64,000 nt of DNA, taken from positions 868,001 to 932,000 of the forward strand of contig NZ_CABVGP010000001.1 in the NCBI RefSeq assembly GCF_902497555.1, written 5' to 3'. Positions 44,738-52,751 of this stretch are shown piece after piece. The stretch is from Amycolatopsis camponoti (GTDB lineage: Bacteria; Actinomycetota; Actinomycetes; Mycobacteriales; Pseudonocardiaceae). Each line of letters opens with the position of its first letter. Within the stretch, counting starts at the first letter, position 1. The notes under the pieces are model-generated. The model was not told the DNA's origin and did no database searches. It saw only the letters and a list, made by a program, of their open reading frames with translations. Position numbers and translations under genes: made by a program.

Positions 44738-45202
44738 GTGACCGAGACTCTCGATCAGACGGACTGGGCCATCCTGGTCGAGCTCCAGCAGGACGCCCGG
44801 CTGCCGCTCACCGAACTGGGCCGCCGCGTGAACCTCAGCGCGTCGGCCACGACCGAACGGCTCCGGCGGCTCGAGTCGGCCGGGGTGATCACCGGCTACC
44901 GCGCCGACATCGACCTCGGCAAGGTCGGCTACCCGGTGCTCGCCGTCGTCCGGCTCAAGTACCCCGGCAGCCGGCACGACGCGCTGCACAAGCTGCTCGG
45001 CGAGCGCCTCGAGATCCTCGAATGCCTGCGCACCACCGGCGACGACTGCTACACGCTCAAGGTCGCGGCGGCCTCGATGGCCCACCTCGAGCACACGATG
45101 GACGAGCTGGCCCAGTTCGGCAGCACGACCACGAGCATCGTCTACAGCCAGACACTGCCCTACCGCGGACCGCGGGAGCCCGCCCGTGATCTCGACGCCT
45201 GA
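44738..45202 (+). CDS. Lrp/AsnC-family regulator
   Basis: 154 residues. N-terminal HTH (LPLTELGRRVNLSASATTERLRRLESAGVITGY) and C-terminal RAM ligand domain. TAGATT (44726-44731) ends 6 nt before the GTG: leaderless. It is divergent from the LLM operon, a plausible target. Its 3' end overlaps the ATPase gene by 17 nt. Confidence 0.92.
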   Translation: MTETLDQTDWAILVELQQDARLPLTELGRRVNLSASATTERLRRLESAGVITGYRADIDLGKVGYPVLAVVRLKYPGSRHDALHKLLGERLEILECLRTTGDDCYTLKVAAASMAHLEHTMDELAQFGSTTTSIVYSQTLPYRGPREPARDLDA

Positions 45203-45710
45203 GCGGATCGTCGTCTACGGCGTGACCGGCTCGGGCAAGTCGACGCTCGCGGCCCGCATCGCCGAGCGCACCGGCCTGCCCTACGTCTCGGCCGACGACC
45301 TGACCTGGCAGCCGGGCTGGGTCCAGGTGCCCGACGAGGAGCAGCGCCGCCGCCTCGCCGAGGTGTGCGCGGGGGAGCGCTGGGTCCTCGACGCGGCGTA
45401 CAGCAGGTGGAAGGACGTCGTGCTGCCGCGCACGCAGCTCATCGTGGGTCTCGACTACCCGCGCTGGCTTTCGCTGGCCCGCCTGGTGCGCCGGACCGCC
45501 CTGCGCTCGGTGACCCGAGAGCGGATCTGCAACGGCAACGTCGAGTCGTTCCGTCAGATGTTCTCCACGGACTCGATCATCCGCTGGCACTTCAGGTCGT
45601 TCGCGAAGAAGCGGGCGACCATCCGGGGCTGGGCCGCCGAACCGCCGTGCCCCGCGGTCGTCCGGCTGACGTCCGCGCGCGAGACCCGCCGCTGGTTCGC
45701 GACGCTGTGA
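45186..45710 (+). CDS. P-loop kinase-like ATPase (topology-modulation/adenylate-kinase type)
   Basis: 174 residues. P-loop GVTGSGKST near residue 13, a conserved ADDLTWQPGW and WVLDAAYSRWKDVVLPRTQLIV (Walker B-like), as in FlaR/topology-modulation proteins. Probably a small-molecule kinase; substrate unknown. GTG start. Its stop and the convergent Lrp stop are 1 bp apart. Confidence 0.82.
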   Translation: MISTPERIVVYGVTGSGKSTLAARIAERTGLPYVSADDLTWQPGWVQVPDEEQRRRLAEVCAGERWVLDAAYSRWKDVVLPRTQLIVGLDYPRWLSLARLVRRTALRSVTRERICNGNVESFRQMFSTDSIIRWHFRSFAKKRATIRGWAAEPPCPAVVRLTSARETRRWFATL

Positions 45711-45711
45711 C

Positions 45712-46188
45712 TCAGGCACCCGGCGGGAGCAGCGGTCCACCGCTCCAGTGCTGGAAGACGAGGTTCGTGTGCACGCGGGCGACCTCGTCCCGGGAGGTCA
45801 GCTCGTCGAGGACCAGGCGCTGCAGCTCGCCGGCGGAGCTGGTCGCGACGTGCGCGAGGAAGTCGTCCGGCCCGGTCAGATGGTAGACCGCGCGCACCTC
45901 GGGCAGGGACAGCAGGTGCTCGATGAACGGGTCCACCAGCGGCCGCCGGTGCGGGCGGACCTGCACGAACAGGAACGCCTCCAGTGGACGGCCCAGCTTC
46001 GCCGCGTCGACGGACGCGTGCTGCCCGGTGATCACGCCGGTGTCCCGCAGCCGGGCGACGCGGTCCAGGCACGTCGACGGCGCGATGCCGACCGCGGCCG
46101 CCAGGTCCTTGTTGGTGACCCGGGCATCGTTCTGGAGCAGGCGCAGAATCTCGAGGTCGACCGGACTCAGTTCGACAGAATCGGACAT
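45712..46188 (-). CDS. Lrp/AsnC-family regulator
   Basis: 158 residues. HTH (VTNKDLAAAVGIAPSTCLDRVARLRDTGVITGQ) and RAM domain. TATCAT (46195-46200) ends 6 nt before the ATG: leaderless. It is divergent from the PLP enzyme gene 58 bp away; Lrp regulators next to methionine gamma-lyase-like genes usually control them. Confidence 0.92.
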   Translation of the reverse strand: MSDSVELSPVDLEILRLLQNDARVTNKDLAAAVGIAPSTCLDRVARLRDTGVITGQHASVDAAKLGRPLEAFLFVQVRPHRRPLVDPFIEHLLSLPEVRAVYHLTGPDDFLAHVATSSAGELQRLVLDELTSRDEVARVHTNLVFQHWSGGPLLPPGA

Positions 46189-46246
46189 CGGCGAATGATA
46201 TCCGAGACTGTTGCCTCGGATCCGGTGAAAGCTCGACCATGCTGCC

Positions 46247-47365
46247 ATGACTTCCTCGCTGCGCACGCGTGCCGTCCACGCCGGCCGTGACGACCTCACG
46301 GACCTCGGGGTGCACGCCGTCCCGCTCGACCTGTCGACGACCTACCCCTCCCGCGACAGTGCCGCCGAAGCCGCCCGGATCGACGAGTTCGCCGCCGGTG
46401 GCGAACTCGACGGCCCGCCGATCTACGGCCGGGTCGGGAACCCGACCGTCGAACGGTTCGAGCGGGCGCTCGCCGAGCTCGAAGGCTTCGAGCACGGCGT
46501 CGCGTTCGCCAGCGGGATGGCCGCCGTCTCGGCCTGCCTGCTTTCCGCGGTGGCGCAAGGGAAACGGCACGTCGTCGCCGTCCGCCCGCTCTACGGCTGC
46601 AGCGACCACCTGCTCGAGTCCGGGCTGCTCGGCACCGAGGTCACCTGGGCCGCGCCGGACGCCGTCGCCGCCGCGCTGCGGCCCGACACCGGGCTGGTGT
46701 TCGTCGAGACGCCGGCGAACCCGACGCTCGCCGAGACCGACATCGCCGCGCTGGCGGCCGCCTGCGGGGACGTGCCTCTCTTGGTGGACAACACCTTCGC
46801 GACCCCGGTGCTCCAGCGCCCGGGCCGCCACGGTGCGCGGATCGTGTTGCACAGCGCGACGAAGTTCCTCGGCGGCCACGGCGACGTGATGGGCGGGATC
46901 GTGGCGTGCGACGCCGAGGAAGCCGCCCGGCTCCGGCAGATCCGCTTCGCGACCGGTGGTGTGCTGCACCCGCTCGCCGGATACCTGTTGCTGCGCGGGC
47001 TTTCCACGCTGCCTTTGCGCGTCAACGCCGCTTCGACCACCGCGGCGACGCTGGCCTCACGGCTCGGCGACCACCCGGCGGTGACGGCCGTCCACTACCC
47101 GCGTCTCGGCGGGCCGCTGGTGGCGTTCGAGGTCGACGGCGACCCGCACGCCCTGATCGGCGCGGTCCGGCTGATCACGCCGGCCGTCAGCCTCGGCAGC
47201 GTCGACACCCTGATCCAGCACCCGGGGTCGATCAGCCACCGGATCGTCGACGCGGGCGACCGGCACGACGCGGGCGTGTCCGACCAGCTGATCCGCCTGT
47301 CGGCCGGGCTCGAGGACGTCGAGGACCTCTGGGCCGACCTGGAGCAGGCGCTGAAGGTGCTCTAG
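46247..47365 (+). CDS. Cys/Met-metabolism PLP enzyme, possible methionine gamma-lyase
   Basis: 372 residues. The PLP lysine is K206 in LHSATKFLGGHGD; YGRVGNPTVERFERALAELEG and ETPANPTLAETDI are typical of the cystathionine-synthase/lyase superfamily. Slightly shorter than the usual 390-400 residues, with a compact C-terminal domain. Whether lyase or synthase cannot be told; the divergent Lrp gene favours amino acid degradation. The stop lies in a CTAG shared with fmdB on the other strand. Confidence 0.88.
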   Translation: MTSSLRTRAVHAGRDDLTDLGVHAVPLDLSTTYPSRDSAAEAARIDEFAAGGELDGPPIYGRVGNPTVERFERALAELEGFEHGVAFASGMAAVSACLLSAVAQGKRHVVAVRPLYGCSDHLLESGLLGTEVTWAAPDAVAAALRPDTGLVFVETPANPTLAETDIAALAAACGDVPLLVDNTFATPVLQRPGRHGARIVLHSATKFLGGHGDVMGGIVACDAEEAARLRQIRFATGGVLHPLAGYLLLRGLSTLPLRVNAASTTAATLASRLGDHPAVTAVHYPRLGGPLVAFEVDGDPHALIGAVRLITPAVSLGSVDTLIQHPGSISHRIVDAGDRHDAGVSDQLIRLSAGLEDVEDLWADLEQALKVL

Positions 47366-47574
47366 CCGCAGCAGCCGCCGCCACAACAGCCACCGCCACC
47401 GCCCGCCGGGACCGTGGATCCGCTCGCGGCCCCGGTGAGGGCGATCGTGGTGAGCAGCTTGACGGTGTCGGCGTGGCCCTCCGGGCAGGCCGCCGGCGCG
47501 CTCGATTCGCTCATCGGGCGCAGGAGCTCGAAGGTCTCGGTGCACTCGCGGCAGCGGTAGGCGTAGGTCGGCAT
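47362..47574 (-). CDS. FmdB-type zinc ribbon protein
   Basis: 70 residues. Starts MPTYAYRCREC with C8/C11; a second pair is C30/H34 (ACPEGH) rather than CxxC. The tail GGGGGCCGGGCCG has four cysteines of its own and is typical of actinobacterial FmdB forms. GATAAT (47581-47586), an almost ideal -10, ends 6 nt before the ATG: leaderless. Role unknown. Confidence 0.85.
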   Translation of the reverse strand: MPTYAYRCRECTETFELLRPMSESSAPAACPEGHADTVKLLTTIALTGAASGSTVPAGGGGGCCGGGCCG

Positions 47575-47619
47575 GCCGCGATTATCGCCGGAGTGCCCCG
47601 CGGGTGGGAAGCTGGGCGC

Positions 47620-48744
47620 GTGCAGCCGCCCACGCTCGCCGACGTCCCGCACCTCGGCCAGGTCGTCCCGTCCCTGCTCGCCGCGCTCGGGGTGCCCGGC
47701 TGCGGGAACACGCTGAGGTTGCCGGAGGCCCGCAGCGCCGGGGTCCTGCTGGTGGACGGGCTCGGCTGGGAGCTGCTGGCCGAGCACGCGGCGGACGCGC
47801 CGGTGCTGACCGAGCTGGCCCGGGAGCCGCTGCGCGTGGGTTTCCCGTCCACGACGGCCGCCGGGGTGGCGGCGATCGGCACCGGGCTCGCCTCCGGCGA
47901 GCACGGCATGGTCGGCTACACGTTCGAGATGCCGGGCACCGGCGTGCTGAACGCGTTGCGCTGGTGCAGCCACGAAGACGGCAGCGACCTGCGTGGCGCC
48001 CTCCCGCCCCGCGAGGTGCAGCCGCTGCCGACGACGTTCGAGCGGGCCGCCGCGGCGGGCATCGACGCGGCCGTGGTGTCGGCCGCCAAGTTCCGCGACA
48101 CCGCCCTGACCCTGGCCACGCAGAGCGGAGCGCGGTACGCCGGGGTGCACGCGCTCGGTGACCTCGCCGCGCGGACGCTGTCCGTGCTCGACGGGCGCGC
48201 GTTCTGCTACGCCTACCACGGTGACCTCGACCTGCTGGGGCACGTCTACGGCCCCGGCTCGGCCGCGTGGCGGGCGCAGCTGCGGCAGGTCGACCGGCTC
48301 GTCGAGTCCCTTGTGGACGGTCTGCCGGCCGGTGCCCTGCTCGCGGTGGTCGCCGACCACGGGATGGTCGCCGTCGACGACCAGCTCGACCTCGAAGACG
48401 TCCCGGAGCTGCTTTCCGGGGTCCGGACCTTCGGGGGCGAGGTGCGGGCCCGGCACGTCTACACCGAGCCGGGCGCGGCCGCGGACGTCCTCGCGGCCTG
48501 GCGGGCGGTGCTGGGTGAGCGGGCCTGGGTGCGGTCGCGCGAGGAGGCCGTCGCCGAGGGGTGGTTCGGGCACACCGTCAGCGACCGGGTGCTGCCGCGG
48601 ATCGGCGACGTCGTCGCGGCGGCCCGGGGGCGGTTCGGGATGGTGCGGGGGCTGGCCGAGGCCGTGGAGACGTCGCTGATCGGGCAGCACGGGTCGCTCA
48701 CCACGGCCGAACAGCTGGTGCCGCTGGCGCTCGCCCAGGGGTGA
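47620..48744 (+). CDS. Alkaline phosphatase-superfamily phosphodiesterase/nucleotide pyrophosphatase
   Basis: 374 residues. Metal motifs: LLVDGLGWELL at the N-terminus, a FPSTTAAG threonine nucleophile site, YHGDLDLLGHVYGP and VVADHGMV. These match NPP-type enzymes acting on nucleotide or phosphonate esters. Start uncertain: GTG 47620 chosen for fit with the fold; GTG 47593 is nine codons earlier. Substrate unknown. Confidence 0.85.
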   Translation: MQPPTLADVPHLGQVVPSLLAALGVPGCGNTLRLPEARSAGVLLVDGLGWELLAEHAADAPVLTELAREPLRVGFPSTTAAGVAAIGTGLASGEHGMVGYTFEMPGTGVLNALRWCSHEDGSDLRGALPPREVQPLPTTFERAAAAGIDAAVVSAAKFRDTALTLATQSGARYAGVHALGDLAARTLSVLDGRAFCYAYHGDLDLLGHVYGPGSAAWRAQLRQVDRLVESLVDGLPAGALLAVVADHGMVAVDDQLDLEDVPELLSGVRTFGGEVRARHVYTEPGAAADVLAAWRAVLGERAWVRSREEAVAEGWFGHTVSDRVLPRIGDVVAAARGRFGMVRGLAEAVETSLIGQHGSLTTAEQLVPLALAQG

Positions 48745-48837
48745 GCGGGCGGATTTCCGGGAACGTGCTCCGGCGGGAACTTTCCCGATCGGTGTGCCGA
48801 CCTGTCCACTGCGTACCGAGTGACGGGAGTGGGCGGG

Positions 48838-49929
48838 ATGAGCGGGCTGGACGGGATCGGGGTCGTCGGGGCCGGTGGTGAGGGACGGGCGGTCGCGGCC
48901 CACCTCGCGTCACTGGGGTTGCCCGTGCACCTCTGCACACGGGATCTGTCGGCTGTGCGGGACATCGCGCGCCGGCGGGAGATCGTCGCGAGCGGGGTGC
49001 TCGACGGTCGGTTCCCGCTGCGGGAGGTGACGGCGGACCCCGCGTCGTTGGCCGGGCGGGCCGTGGTGCTGGTCGCGACGGTGACCACCGCCTATCCGGA
49101 GGTCGCGGTCCGGCTGGCGCCGCACCTTCGCCCGGGGCAGGTGGTGGTGCTGTTCTCCAGCAAGCTGTGCGGGAGCGTCGAGTTCGCGCACGCGCTCGCC
49201 GCCGCCGGGGCACCGGCGGTCGACGTCGTCGAGACCGACGCGCTGTTCGCCGCCCGGCCGTCCGGGACCGGCGGGGTGACGGTGCTGGGGGCCAAGGGCT
49301 GGAACCTGATCTCCGGCAGCACGCCGTCCGCGGTCGGACGGCACGCCGGGCTGCTGCGCGAGTGGTTCCCGATGCTGGAGGTCGCGCGGAACCCCGTCGA
49401 ACGCGGCCTGCACGACTTCGGCGCGGTCGCGCACGTGCCGATCGCGCTGGCCAACCTCGGCACCATCGACCGCGCGGAGGACCTGCTCTTCTACGTCGAA
49501 GGCGTTTCGCACCGCACGATCGCGTTGCTGGAGCGGACCGAGGCCGAGTTCGCCGCCGTCGCGCGGGCGTACGGTGCCCGGCTGCTGCCCATGACCGAGA
49601 TCCTCGACCGCTACTACGGCTGCCCAGCCACGACGTTGCTCGACGCGTTGCGGACGGTGGAGCCGTACCGGACGATCGCCGCGCCGACCAGCCTCGACCA
49701 CCGGTTCCTGACCGAGGACATCCGCTCCACGCTCGTGCCGCTGCAGGCACTCGCGCGGTGCGCCGGGGTCGTCACGCCGATGGTCGACGCCGCCATCACG
49801 ATCATGTCCGTGCTCGGGGGCGAGGATTTCCGGCTGACCGGCCGGACGCTGGCCCGGCTCGGCTGGGACGGGCTCGGCCACGACGGGATCCGGCGCCGGC
49901 TGCGGGCCGGTGGCCGGGTCGCGGCTTGA
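48838..49929 (+). CDS. Opine/octopine-dehydrogenase-like NAD(P) enzyme
   Basis: 363 residues. Rossmann motif GVVGAGGEG near residue 7; the helical C-terminal domain carries TSLDHRFLTEDIRSTLVPLQ, as in octopine/nopaline and metallophore (staphylopine) dehydrogenases, which condense an amino acid with a keto acid. ATG at 48838 with GGGAG upstream; an in-frame GTG at 48820 is less likely. No nicotianamine-synthase-like gene or transporter is adjacent, so the pathway is orphan. A 21-bp repeat array starts just after its stop. Confidence 0.82.
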   Translation: MSGLDGIGVVGAGGEGRAVAAHLASLGLPVHLCTRDLSAVRDIARRREIVASGVLDGRFPLREVTADPASLAGRAVVLVATVTTAYPEVAVRLAPHLRPGQVVVLFSSKLCGSVEFAHALAAAGAPAVDVVETDALFAARPSGTGGVTVLGAKGWNLISGSTPSAVGRHAGLLREWFPMLEVARNPVERGLHDFGAVAHVPIALANLGTIDRAEDLLFYVEGVSHRTIALLERTEAEFAAVARAYGARLLPMTEILDRYYGCPATTLLDALRTVEPYRTIAAPTSLDHRFLTEDIRSTLVPLQALARCAGVVTPMVDAAITIMSVLGGEDFRLTGRTLARLGWDGLGHDGIRRRLRAGGRVAA

Positions 49930-49934
49930 GCACC

Positions 49935-50130
49935 GACGGGCATCACGCGTGACGGGACGGGCATCTCGCGTGATTGCGGGGGCATCTCGCGTGATTGGAG
50001 GGGCATCACGCGTGATTGGAGGGTCGACTCGCGTACTCGGGCGGACGACTCGCGTATCCAGATGGACGACTCGCGTACCTGGGTGGACGACACGCGTACC
50101 TGGGTGGACGACTCGTGGGTCTGGAGGGGC
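49935..50130. repeat. 21-bp-period tandem array with CGCGT core
   Basis: CGCGT occurs at 49946, 49967, 49988, 50009, 50030, 50051, 50072 and 50093, every 21 bp, with a degenerate ninth CGTGG at 50114. Two unit types: GGGCATCACGCGTGATTGGAG-like in the first half and GGACGACTCGCGTACCTGGG-like in the second. The unit at 50009 contains the perfect palindrome ATCACGCGTGAT. 21 bp is two helical turns and seven codons, so frames stay open, but no ribosome site or known protein is seen. Confidence 0.85.
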
Positions 50131-50166
50131 GGGTGGGCGGGAGCGGGTGGCGGTTACCGTTCGGGG

Positions 50167-50472
50167 GTGCCTCGACGGAATCGTCCCGGCCGCCGCGCGG
50201 ACGGCGGGCCGCCCGAACGCGAACTCGGTGCCGCGACCGGCTGGGCCCGCGCCGAGTCCGGGTCCGACGGCGACTGGCTCGTGCGGACCGTGCCCGGCTC
50301 GCAGGCCACCAAGGACTACCGGTGCCCCGGCTGCGACCACGAGATCCGGCCGGGCACGCCGCACCTCGTCGTCTGGCCCGCCGACGAGACCGGCTCCGTC
50401 GCCGACCGGCGGCACTGGCACCGGGCCTGCTGGGACGCCCGGGCGCGCCGGCGGCCGAACCGCCGCCGGTGA
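50167..50472 (+). CDS. Small zinc-binding protein (actinobacterial ATP/GTP-binding-protein-like)
   Basis: 101 residues from GTG at 50167. Starts with a basic PRRNRPGRRADGG; then YRCPGCDHEIRPGTPHLVVWP and HWHRACW provide Cys/His ligands. This matches a small, widely conserved actinobacterial family sometimes called ATP/GTP-binding without evidence. The 5' part lies next to the repeat array. Convergent with the GNAT gene 36 bp on. Confidence 0.75.
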   Translation: MPRRNRPGRRADGGPPERELGAATGWARAESGSDGDWLVRTVPGSQATKDYRCPGCDHEIRPGTPHLVVWPADETGSVADRRHWHRACWDARARRRPNRRR

Positions 50473-50508
50473 CGCCATTCCTTCTGGAGTTGTCAAAGAT
50501 CGCCCGGC

Positions 50509-51006
50509 TCAGCGCCGGTAGTGCCGCGACATCGCGCCGTCGTACATCTCCTCCGTGTACTCGGTGAAGCCGAGCCGCTCCGCCACCCGCAGCGACGGCT
50601 TGTTGTCGACGCTCACGCTCGCCAGCACCGGCACGGACGGCAGCTCGCGGGCACACCACCCGAGGACCGCCAGCCCGGCCTCGCCCGCGTACCCCTTGCC
50701 CCACGCCGACGGCCGGAACCGGTAGCCGAGGTTCAGCACCTTCTCGCCGTGGAACTCCCGCAGCCGCACTCCGCACATGCCGATCACCTCGGTGCCGCCG
50801 CGCTCGGTCACCGCCGGGTAGCCGAAGCCGTGCTCGGCCCAGTGCGCCAGCCACTCCGAGAACATCGCCGACGCGCGCGGGACGTCGGGCGGGTCCGGGT
50901 GGAAGCGGTTGGTGCGCGGATCCGTGTGGATGTCGACCATCGCCTGCCGGTCCGCCTCGTGGAGCGGACGCAGCAGCAGCCGGTCGGTTTCGATGTCGGT
51001 GAACAC
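50509..51006 (-). CDS. GNAT-family N-acetyltransferase (RimJ/RimL type)
   Basis: 165 residues from GTG at 51006. Starts TDIETDRLLLRPLHEADRQ, acetyl-CoA motif YRFRPSAWGKGYAGEAGLAV, ends VAERLGFTEY. Typical for ribosomal-protein or small-molecule acetyltransferases. TAGCTT (51014-51019) ends 7 nt before the GTG: leaderless. Divergent from a hydrolase whose ATG is 41 bp away. Confidence 0.88.
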   Translation of the reverse strand: MFTDIETDRLLLRPLHEADRQAMVDIHTDPRTNRFHPDPPDVPRASAMFSEWLAHWAEHGFGYPAVTERGGTEVIGMCGVRLREFHGEKVLNLGYRFRPSAWGKGYAGEAGLAVLGWCARELPSVPVLASVSVDNKPSLRVAERLGFTEYTEEMYDGAMSRHYRR

Positions 51007-51046
51007 ATCGGCGAAGCTAGCGCGGGGGTCCGACAAAATGGCCCGC

Positions 51047-51808
51047 ATGACGGAACTGCCGCTGGTTCTCCTCCACGCCTTTCCCCTGGACGCCCGCATG
51101 TGGAACGCGGTGCGCGAGCCCCTCGCATCACACCTTCGGGTGATCACCCCGGACCAGCGCGGGCTGGGCCGCTCGCCGCTGCCGGAGTCCGATCGCGAGC
51201 CGAGTCTCGAGGACGCCGCGCGCGACGTCGTCGCTCTGCTGGACCGCCTGGAGCTGGACCGGGTCGTGCTCGGCGGCTGCTCGATGGGCGGCTACCTCGC
51301 GATGGCCGTGCTGCGGCTGGCACCCGAGCGGGTCGGCGGGCTCGTGCTCATCGACACCAAGGCGACGCCCGACACGCCCGAGGCCGCGCAAAGCCGGCTC
51401 GACGTGGCCAAGCGCGTCGACGACGAGGGCATCGGCGGCTGGCTCGCTGAGGCCAACCTGCCGAACCTGCTGGCCGGGTCGACGCGCGAGCGTCGGCCGG
51501 ACATCGTCGAGGACGTCCGGGTGATCATCGAATCACAGCCGTCCGCCGGGATCTCGTGGACGGCACTGGCGCTGCGGACCCGGCCGGATTCCCTCGAGCT
51601 GCTGCGCGACGCGGGCGTCCCCGCGCTGGTCGTCGTCGGCGAAGAGGACCCGATCACCCCGGTCGCGGCGGCGAGCGCGATGGTCGAGGCCATGCCTGGC
51701 GCGACGCTCGTGGTGCTCCCCGAAGTCGGGCACCTGACCCCGCTGGAGGACCCGGCGGGCGTGGTCGAGGCGATCCTCTCCTGGTACCCGGCGACTCACG
51801 AGAAGTAG
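51047..51808 (+). CDS. Alpha/beta hydrolase
   Basis: 253 residues. LVLLHAFPLDARMW gives the oxyanion loop; nucleophile in GCSMGGYLAM; acid in GEEDPITP; histidine in VGHLTPLE. Family members include esterases and lactonases. CAAAAT (51034-51039) ends 7 nt before the ATG. Its 3' end overlaps the convergent phosphotransferase gene by 13 bp. Confidence 0.88.
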   Translation: MTELPLVLLHAFPLDARMWNAVREPLASHLRVITPDQRGLGRSPLPESDREPSLEDAARDVVALLDRLELDRVVLGGCSMGGYLAMAVLRLAPERVGGLVLIDTKATPDTPEAAQSRLDVAKRVDDEGIGGWLAEANLPNLLAGSTRERRPDIVEDVRVIIESQPSAGISWTALALRTRPDSLELLRDAGVPALVVVGEEDPITPVAAASAMVEAMPGATLVVLPEVGHLTPLEDPAGVVEAILSWYPATHEK

Positions 51809-52617
51809 GCGGCGAGCGCCGAACGGGCGCCGGGGAGCCGGTGCGGGAACCGGATCGCGATGACGTACTGCCACACGACCGAGTAGAGCTCGCGGAGGCG
51901 GACCCAGGGCTCGACCGAGGCGCCGGCCGGCTCGCCGGGGTAGGCGGCCAGGAACTCCGGGCCGCCCTGCCGGGCGAGGATCCCGAGGTCCCAGGCCAGC
52001 GGCCCGAGCCAGGTGTCCTCGAAGTCCAGCCAGCAGGGGCCGGCGGGGGTGGCGATCAGGTTGCCGGGGTGCGCATCGCCGTGCAGTGGCTGCACGGCGA
52101 CGTCCGGGAGCGCCTCGGCGAGCCGGTCGGCCTCCGCGCGCAACCGGGGCGCTTCGCCGTCCAGGTCGTGCCGGTCGAAGATCCGATCGAGGTCGTCGAG
52201 CGGGCCTCGCCGGGGCAGTTCGCCCGGGTAGTCCCGCAACGCGGAGTGCACTTCGGCGAGCGAGCGCGCGACGACGTCCGGTGCGTACCGGTGGTCCGGA
52301 TCGTGCGGGGTGTGGTGCCAGAGCGTGACCGGCAGGCCCTCGGCGAAATGCGTTCCGACCGGGGGATCCGTGGCCGGTGAGACGACGAGCACACCACGTT
52401 CGGTGAGGAACCGGGAGAGGGCCACGTCCCGCTCCTGCCAGGCCGGCCCGGGTCGCGCGAGGCGGGTGGTCCCCGGCACCCGCGCGACCAGCGGACCCAG
52501 CTTCACCAGCACGTTCGAGCGTTCGTGGAGGACCTCGGGCTCGTGCTCGCGCAGGCCCAGCCGGGAGGTCACGGTCAGTGCCGCGCGAACCGCGGCGCGC
52601 GTGTATTCGTCGGCCAC
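51796..52617 (-). CDS. Aminoglycoside-phosphotransferase-fold kinase
   Basis: 273 residues. Catalytic loop LHGDAHPGNLI and metal motif WLDFEDTWLGPLAWDLG of the APH/choline kinase family. Most such chromosomal genes are not resistance genes; substrate unknown. GTG start with CAAGAT 6 nt upstream. Divergent from ctaD (135 bp). Confidence 0.85.
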   Translation of the reverse strand: MADEYTRAAVRAALTVTSRLGLREHEPEVLHERSNVLVKLGPLVARVPGTTRLARPGPAWQERDVALSRFLTERGVLVVSPATDPPVGTHFAEGLPVTLWHHTPHDPDHRYAPDVVARSLAEVHSALRDYPGELPRRGPLDDLDRIFDRHDLDGEAPRLRAEADRLAEALPDVAVQPLHGDAHPGNLIATPAGPCWLDFEDTWLGPLAWDLGILARQGGPEFLAAYPGEPAGASVEPWVRLRELYSVVWQYVIAIRFPHRLPGARSALAAYFS

Positions 52618-52751
52618 GGACCGATCTTGCCAGCCGGTGCGCGCGACTGTCGGTAGCGAGGGCTACGATCCCCCTTGACCGCTGAACCGGGCGTTGCCCA
52701 CCTCGGCGGCCGGACGATGACCACCACGAGGTTTGAGTGTTGGAGGCAGGA

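Noticed and set aside
49614..50093. Leftward frame through the 21-bp array encoding VRESS-type repeats
   Set aside because: Opened by the period of 21 (seven codons); overlaps the opine-dehydrogenase gene and has no site. The array is better seen as DNA repeats.
49935..50130. Possible CRISPR array
   Set aside because: Units are contiguous with no unique spacers and no cas genes nearby.
51796..52617. Aminoglycoside resistance gene
   Set aside because: Only the general kinase fold is visible; such chromosomal genes usually have other substrates.
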